Part shown: piece after piece, positions 5,540-6,466 of the stretch
Layout of the letters: each line of letters begins with the position of its first letter
How positions within the stretch are numbered: the stretch's first letter is position 1
Source: Microcaldota archaeon
GTDB lineage: Archaea > Micrarchaeota > Micrarchaeia > Anstonellales > Bilamarchaeaceae
Reading direction: 5' to 3'
Length of the DNA: 6,466 nt
NCBI GenBank assembly: GCA_013425425.1
Contig: JACCLJ010000060.1
Coordinates: 1-6,466 of the forward strand
Notes under the pieces: model-generated
Seen by the model: only the letters and a program-made list of their open reading frames with translations
What the model was told of the DNA's origin: nothing
The model's database searches: none
Made by a program: the position numbers and the translations under genes

Positions 5540-6466
5540 AGCGCTTCAATGGCATCAAGCCTTGACGCCTGCCGGGCAGGAAAAACCCCGGCGGCTATGC
5601 CGACGGCCGCGGAGAAAAGGAGGGCGCCGACCGCAACCCACGGGATGAAAACCGCGGGAATGCCCGCAAGCGAGCTTATCAGCAGTATCAGGACGAACGC
5701 AACGCAAAGGCCGGCGAACCCGCCCAAAAATCCTATAAGGCTGCTTTCGACCAGGAAAAGCGTCTGGATCTCCCATTCGGTTGCGCCGATGGCTTTCAAT
5801 ACGCCTATTTCACGCGTCCGCTCGAGAACTGCCATGAACATCGTGTTCGAGATGCCCACGCCCCCGACTATGAGGGAGATGCCCGCTATCGCGCCCATGA
5901 AAATTGACAGTATGCCGGTCACCTCGTTCAGCCGTTCATTTATGAACGTGGCCGTGATAACGCTGAAATCCTTTTCATCCTCGGTGACATGATGCGCCGC
6001 GAGAAGGATGACGTTTATCTCGTCCGCAATCGCATCCGCATCCTCCCCTTCCTTTACGGTAAGCCTTATGGCGGTTATCTCGTCCTTTGCCATCGTGCCT
6101 GAAAACATGCTCTGCGCTTCATCAAACGGCATAAAGATGACATCGTCAAAATTGGTGAACGAAGTCCCGGTCTTCTTCAGCACGCCGACGACCGTGTAGC
6201 GCTCGCCGGAAATGTATAGGACGGAAGAAACGCCCACATCCTCATCGAAGCGCTCCTTTGCGATGTTGCCTCCGATGACTACGGATTTCCTGTCGGTGCC
6301 GGCTAGGAACCGCCCGTCCTCGATTTCAAGGGTGCCTGCGATATTGGTGAAAACGTCCGGCTCTATCCCCATTATGCTTGAGGTTATCTCGTCTTTCTTG
6401 TACTTCACGGTCGTTCTTCCGGTTATGGCAGGCGAGATGTAATCTATGCCGCCGACCCGCTTTACC
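5527..6466 (-). CDS. ABC transporter permease, MacB/FtsX family (first of pair, 5' partial)
   Basis: The frame stays open to the right window edge, so the start and TM1 lie outside. A GTG at 6408 is not a credible start, because the 19 codons before it (including VGGIDYISPAITGRTTV) align with the periplasmic domain of the neighbouring permease (around GIPGVNSVGRANYGRTSLVF). In the window 312 residues are encoded. They cover most of the MacB_PCD-type extracytoplasmic domain, then an FtsX domain with three membrane helices, the ATPase-contact loop LERTREIGVLKAIGATE, and the ending FPARQASRLDAIEALRYE. It is clearly a paralogue of the next gene, sharing blocks such as GVL..GTS, MAK.E, DFSVIT and a run of 19 identical residues around the contact loop. 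The pair probably forms a heterodimer with one ATPase, presumably encoded further upstream, though separate homodimers are possible. Confidence 0.95.
   Translation of the reverse strand, partial: VKRVGGIDYISPAITGRTTVKYKKDEITSSIMGIEPDVFTNIAGTLEIEDGRFLAGTDRKSVVIGGNIAKERFDEDVGVSSVLYISGERYTVVGVLKKTGTSFTNFDDVIFMPFDEAQSMFSGTMAKDEITAIRLTVKEGEDADAIADEINVILLAAHHVTEDEKDFSVITATFINERLNEVTGILSIFMGAIAGISLIVGGVGISNTMFMAVLERTREIGVLKAIGATEWEIQTLFLVESSLIGFLGGFAGLCVAFVLILLISSLAGIPAVFIPWVAVGALLFSAAVGIAAGVFPARQASRLDAIEALRYE

Noticed and set aside
5390..5992. Open frame of 200 codons on the + strand
   Set aside because: It is antisense to both permeases and crosses their junction, with low-complexity content typical of a frame opposite membrane helices.

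Overview
The window looks archaeal. The AdoMet synthetase is the archaeal-type enzyme (distinct from bacterial MetK), the tRNA carries bulge-helix-bulge introns and no encoded CCA, and the NFACT protein resembles the archaeal family. AT-rich TATA-like boxes sit about 25 bases upstream of expected starts. A streamlined DPANN-type archaeon (for example a Micrarchaeota relative) is a reasonable guess because of the short non-canonical tRNA intron, but nothing here proves the lineage.

Layout. The left half is on the + strand: a 5'-truncated, membrane-anchored transglutaminase-like protein (2-1207), then 14 bases later AdoMet synthetase (1222-2427). Next comes a tRNA-Val(GAC) gene (2470-2579) that appears to contain two tiny introns, one in the D-loop and one at the canonical 37/38 site. 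A strong inverted repeat (2587-2639) and a probable secreted lipoprotein with a DUF2135/YfaP-like domain (2679-3479) follow. The right half is on the - strand and converges on the left half at a T-rich tract (3480-3503). Read in its own direction it holds two tandem paralogous MacB/FtsX-type ABC permeases. The upstream one (5527-6466) runs off the window end and overlaps the downstream one (4307-5530) by ATGA. A short protein follows (3502-4266), made only of the coiled coil and RNA-binding NFACT-R part of an RqcH/NEMF-like protein.

How the genes relate. The two permeases probably form one membrane complex with an ATPase encoded beyond the right edge. The transglutaminase-like protein and the lipoprotein probably act outside the membrane. 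AdoMet synthetase and the tRNA are housekeeping. I see no defence system, mobile element or CRISPR array. The most interesting items are the two-intron tRNA, the half-length NFACT protein, the hairpin behind the tRNA, and a nearly identical 47-base segment shared by the two permeases.
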